From CAZWHE01 sp964633825 (lineage in GTDB: Bacteria; Planctomycetota; B15-G4; CAYZWU01), in the NCBI GenBank assembly GCA_964633825.1, contig CAZWHE010000043.1, positions 1 to 26,013 on the forward strand: a stretch of DNA of 26,013 bases, read 5' to 3'. The notes under the pieces were generated by a model. That model saw only the letters and a program-made list of their open reading frames with translations. It did not search any database and had not been told where the DNA came from. The position numbers and the translations under genes were made by a program. Position 1 is the stretch's first letter. Each line of letters begins with the position of its first letter. Below are positions 22,872 to 26,013 of this stretch, one piece after another.

Positions 22872-25594
22872 ACTCGCACCACAAAGACGGCGCTGGCTTT
22901 CGATCCGGTTCTCCGCGCGGAGTCTGTTTTCTTTTTCTCCTTCTCTTGTTCGCTTGGCCGTCCCGGGCGAATGAACCCTATACCGCCGGACAGGAAGACC
23001 CCGAGTTCGAGATCATTGCGCGCAGGCTGTACAGGGAAGCGGCGGCGCTTTCGGAAGACAAGCCCGGAAGGGGCGAGGAGCTCTTTCAGAAACTCGTCGA
23101 CGAGTATTCGGGCTCCGTCTGGTCCGCCCGGGCCAAACGGTGGCTCGGCCCGAACCGCATCACGTCGATCCGGAAGATCTGCGGGAGCGGCCCCGTCTCC
23201 AACAGGATCGATGTGGCCGTCATGGGGGACGGCTTCAAAGACAGCTACTCGGACAGGCACCAGTTCGAACGGCTCTGCACCGATCTGACCCGCGTCTTTT
23301 TCAGGAGCGAGATCTTCGAAGAGTACGAATCCTATTTCAACTTCTACATGGTGATACTCGCTTCCCGGGAGGACCGGATCGATTACAGGAAGCACAGCTA
23401 CGACACGGCCCTCGACGGGAAGAGGGCGGCCGACGGCCGTCACATCACCGTTGACCGGGAGCGTGTCCGGCATTTCCTTTCCGCCTGCGAGTGGAGCGAC
23501 AACCTGGCCTATGCCATCGTCATGGAGGGCGGCCTCGGGACGGGCGGGGGAGGGGTCGCCACGGTGGGGAAAGGGATGGGGAGGGTCGTGGTCCACGAGT
23601 GGGGGCACGCCTTTGCGGGCTTGGCCGACGAATATTCCCGCGAACAGAGCCCGAAGGGCGTTCCCAGGAAGGGGCCGAATCTTTCCTACTCCTCCGATCC
23701 GCGAAAAGCCCCCTGGGCGCACTGGCACAAAAAGTTCCCCCACAAGTTCAAAGCGCACGAGGGCGGGGCCGGCGTCTACAAGGGGGTCTGGCGGCCCACT
23801 CCCGACGGGTGCATCATGAGGGCGGCCCACGAGTTCTGCGCCGTCTGCCGCGAAGCCGTTGTCCTGAAAATGTACACCATCGTCCGGCCCATCGACGAGA
23901 TGACGCCCAACAACGCCCCGATCGTTGCCGTCGCCGGGGGCGGCGAGGTTTTTCTCGACGTCTATCCGCTCATACCCAAGAGCCACAGCCTCGAAGTGGA
24001 ATGGTCCATCCTGCCCGAAGGCGATCAGGACTTCGGCAGGTACTACGAGCCCCGTTACAGGGGCGACATCCCCGGAGAGAGGGTGAAGGGAAAGAAAAAA
24101 ACGGAGAACAACCGGAAGCGCCACTTCCTGGAAATCCAAAACCTTCTCATGCGAAAAAAGATCGGCGTCGGCCTCTACAGGATATTTGCGCAAGTGTCCG
24201 ATCCGGTGAAGGTCAAGGGGGACGAATGGGTTCTCAAGGACGACAACGGCGTCTGCAGGCAGACGGTCAGCTGGATCGTCCGCGTGAAACCGCCGCCGCC
24301 GCCCCAGCCCCAGGCCGCTGATATCGAAATCAATCTCGCGCCCTATTTGGATCACGGAAGCCTGAGGCGCTTCGATTGCGTCTACACCGTTCACAACCGC
24401 CCCGGCGGCGCCGTCTGTTTCGTGCCTTTCAAGAAGACGATCGAATGCGGTCTGATTCCGATGGGATTTGATGAGGTGTGCGCAAGAGACGCGGGAGACC
24501 GGCCTCTCGACGCCGAAGACTGCGCGGGTGGCGGGTGGAGGGTGGATTCGCGGAAAGTGAACCGATTCGATTTTTCGTGGAAAAGGAATGTGGAGACCGA
24601 CGGCGCCGGGATGGAGCATACATATATCATGAATTCGGGCGACCTGCTTCTCTGTCCGGAAGAGGTTCGCGCGGGTAAAATCGACATCGCCTGGACGCTC
24701 CCTCCCGATTGGGCCGCGGCCCTTCCCTGGATCTCCCAGGGCAGGAGCTGGCGGATTCCGTCCCTCGATTCGATGGAGCGGAACATCATCTGCCTCGGCG
24801 CGTTCAGCGTTCACGAGTCTTTGACACGGCACATTCTCCTCAGGACGGCGGTCGCGTCCCGCCTCGAAGAAGAAGGGATAAAGCTGAACTCCCTGTTCAA
24901 CCAGATGCTCGGCGAAGTGGGGGGGGCGATCCCGCTCCGGGCGCGCAGCGCCTTTCTCGTTGCCGCCGACCGCGGCGAGGCTCACTGGCGCGTTGTCCGC
25001 GGAAACGACTCGATCCTTTTCCTCTTTCCGGGAGAATACAATCCCGCCGCTCCGGAGCCGAAATGGGAATCGGAGTTCCTCGAGCTCACGGCGCGCGAGT
25101 TTCTCACGTTTTTCGGCCCCCGTTCTTCAGACAGGGAAGGGTCCTTCTTTCTCGAGTCCGCCTACCGCTTTCTGGCGCCGCGCGTGGTTGCCGGAACGCG
25201 GAACAGGGACAACGATTGGCTCCTCTCGAGAACGGCCGAGTATCTCGCCCGGGCCGGAGAGGGAACGGGCGGCGCTTCGGCCCTGGAGGAAGCGCGGTCG
25301 TTCAGCCTCGCTTTTTTCCTCGATAGAATCGTTATCAGGCTTTCGGGCAGGGAGGGGGGGCTCGCCTCTTTCCTGTCCGAGCTCCAGGCCGGCTCGCCCG
25401 TTGGCGCCGATCTTTCTTTGGACAAGATCATGGACCGCTTTTCCGAATACGCCGGCTTCGACGTGAAGCCCTTCTGGAAGAGGCTGGTTTCCGGGTCGAT
25501 CGGCCATATCGTCGAGAGCGAGCTCGACAAGTGCGGTTTGAAAATCGTTCGTGAAAAAAAAGGGCCGGCTCTTGTCGAGACGGCTTCGAAATAG
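22868..25594 (+). CDS. Secreted M64-type metallopeptidase with M61-like C-terminal region
   Basis: A 908-residue exported protein. TTG 22868 overlaps the sigma-factor stop as TTGA and directly precedes a signal peptide (h-region CFLFLLLLFAW, cleavage likely after PSRA). The frame is open much further upstream, but only over sigma-factor sequence. Residues about 45-100 look TPR-like. The catalytic domain (about 105-360) resembles IgA peptidase M64: DVAVMGDGF, then H243-EWG-H247 followed by AFAGLADEYS, with a Cys pair in EFCAVC. Beta-rich linkers follow, with a Pro-rich spacer near residue 477. The last 250 residues resemble a glycyl aminopeptidase M61-like fold (SLAFFLDRIVIRLSGREGG, FDVKPFWKRLVSGS) but show no HExxH. 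Probably a periplasmic or secreted endopeptidase; its target is unknown. Confidence 0.85.
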   Translation: MNSHHKDGAGFRSGSPRGVCFLFLLLLFAWPSRANEPYTAGQEDPEFEIIARRLYREAAALSEDKPGRGEELFQKLVDEYSGSVWSARAKRWLGPNRITSIRKICGSGPVSNRIDVAVMGDGFKDSYSDRHQFERLCTDLTRVFFRSEIFEEYESYFNFYMVILASREDRIDYRKHSYDTALDGKRAADGRHITVDRERVRHFLSACEWSDNLAYAIVMEGGLGTGGGGVATVGKGMGRVVVHEWGHAFAGLADEYSREQSPKGVPRKGPNLSYSSDPRKAPWAHWHKKFPHKFKAHEGGAGVYKGVWRPTPDGCIMRAAHEFCAVCREAVVLKMYTIVRPIDEMTPNNAPIVAVAGGGEVFLDVYPLIPKSHSLEVEWSILPEGDQDFGRYYEPRYRGDIPGERVKGKKKTENNRKRHFLEIQNLLMRKKIGVGLYRIFAQVSDPVKVKGDEWVLKDDNGVCRQTVSWIVRVKPPPPPQPQAADIEINLAPYLDHGSLRRFDCVYTVHNRPGGAVCFVPFKKTIECGLIPMGFDEVCARDAGDRPLDAEDCAGGGWRVDSRKVNRFDFSWKRNVETDGAGMEHTYIMNSGDLLLCPEEVRAGKIDIAWTLPPDWAAALPWISQGRSWRIPSLDSMERNIICLGAFSVHESLTRHILLRTAVASRLEEEGIKLNSLFNQMLGEVGGAIPLRARSAFLVAADRGEAHWRVVRGNDSILFLFPGEYNPAAPEPKWESEFLELTAREFLTFFGPRSSDREGSFFLESAYRFLAPRVVAGTRNRDNDWLLSRTAEYLARAGEGTGGASALEEARSFSLAFFLDRIVIRLSGREGGLASFLSELQAGSPVGADLSLDKIMDRFSEYAGFDVKPFWKRLVSGSIGHIVESELDKCGLKIVREKKGPALVETASK

Positions 25595-25616
25595 CCCGGC
25601 CCAGGCTCGCCCCCTG

Positions 25617-25644
25617 TTGCATCGGGTGTTCGCTGCTGTATGAT
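25617..25644 (+). promoter_or_regulatory. Putative promoter of the GAF-domain gene
   Basis: TTGCAT (25617-25622), a 16-base spacer and TATGAT (25639-25644) form a fair sigma-70-type promoter. A start point near 25651 would fit translation from ATG 25682 or 25691. Confidence 0.4.
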
Positions 25645-25681
25645 GACGGGCCTTGAACCGCTCCCGCTTCGATTCAAAGAT

Positions 25682-26013
25682 ATGGACAGTATGAAAAAAA
25701 GCATCGGCAGCTCCATCCGCGATCTCTTCTTCGGCAAGAAGGAGAAGGGGCGCCTGGAAGAGCACTTCATCAAGCTCATCGAGGTCAATGCCGTTCTCAA
25801 TTCGGAGCTCAATCTCAAGAGGCTGCTCACGCTGATCCTCGATTCGGTCATCGACCTGATGGGCGCGGAGCGGGGCTTTCTCGTTCGGAAGAAGGACGAC
25901 CAGGCCCGCGTCGAGGTGGCGCGCAACATCGACCACGAGGGGATCCGCAAGGCCGAGGCCAAGATCAGCCGCGGCGTCATCTCGAAGGTGATGGAAGAGG
26001 GCCGCTCTTTTCT
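25682..26013 (+). CDS. GAF-domain protein, 3' end outside window
   Basis: The frame is open to the end of the window. ATG 25682 is chosen (ATG 25691 is nearly as good; ATG 25640 is in frame but overlaps the putative -10). No start has a strong ribosome binding site. The first 110 residues begin MDSMKKSIGSSIRDLFF, then a helix (EEHFIKLIEVNAVLNSELN) leads into a GAF domain: LLTLILDSVIDLMGAERGFL, VRKKDDQARVEVARNID, and KISRGVISKVMEEGRSF. This N-terminus is typical of GAF proteins that continue into a sigma-54 AAA+/Fis regulator, a histidine kinase or a diguanylate cyclase. The output domain is not visible, so the function stays open. Confidence 0.8.
   Translation, partial: MDSMKKSIGSSIRDLFFGKKEKGRLEEHFIKLIEVNAVLNSELNLKRLLTLILDSVIDLMGAERGFLVRKKDDQARVEVARNIDHEGIRKAEAKISRGVISKVMEEGRSF

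Noticed and set aside
22751..24985. A 744-codon open frame on the minus strand
   Set aside because: Opposite the M64-type peptidase; no domain, no ribosome binding site.
1..26013. Genetic-code reassignment to explain the two in-frame stops
   Set aside because: The two stops differ (TGA and TAA), and TGA, TAA and TAG all end other genes here at expected positions.

Overview
The window reads as a GC-rich bacterial chromosome segment with tightly packed, mostly mono- or bicistronic genes. Several predicted lipoproteins and secreted proteins, an ECF sigma/anti-sigma pair, an FliA/WhiG-type sigma factor and a FixJ-type regulator point to a diderm, environmentally responsive bacterium. A signal peptidase I carrying a very large insertion and the secreted DUF1573, DUF3604 and M64-type proteins remind me of planctomycete-, lentisphaera- or deltaproteobacteria-like lineages, but the phylum cannot be fixed from the sequence alone. 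There are no rRNA or tRNA genes, no CRISPR array, no phage module and no intact transposase.

Layout. Positions 1-3680 hold an RNA-metabolism/second-messenger operon in the common order phoH - membrane HD phosphodiesterase - ybeY. Here the phosphodiesterase has lost its extracytoplasmic sensor domain, and YbeY is fused in frame to RNase HI plus a C-terminal viroplasmin-like domain, apparently from a CTG start. A stand-alone KAS III-type condensing enzyme follows (3799-5115). Positions 5116-5800 are an AT-rich, gene-free interval with DnaA-box-like sites, inverted and direct repeats and a terminator. Next come a secreted thioredoxin-like gene on the minus strand broken by an in-frame TGA just after its signal peptide, a secreted DUF1573 protein, a winged-helix-like duplicated protein (minus), then mgtE and a signal peptidase I gene broken by an in-frame TAA.

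Positions 12404-14588 are an ECF sigma - anti-sigma - secreted basic protein operon closed by a clear terminator, followed by a GT-C-like membrane protein. On the minus strand ggt and larE are translationally coupled. A perfect 24-bp inverted repeat of REP/RAYT type separates ggt from a divergent PHP/DUF3604 lipoprotein. An orphan FixJ-type regulator diverges, across a 510-bp regulatory interval, from an FliA/WhiG-type sigma factor coupled by a TTGA overlap to a large secreted M64-type metallopeptidase. The window ends inside a GAF-domain protein.

The most notable points are the YbeY-RNase HI fusion with a CTG start, two secretion-related genes interrupted by single in-frame stops (one TGA followed by a SECIS-like hairpin), the sensor-less PgpH-like protein, the DnaA-box cluster, and the M64 peptidase with an apparently degenerate M61-like tail.
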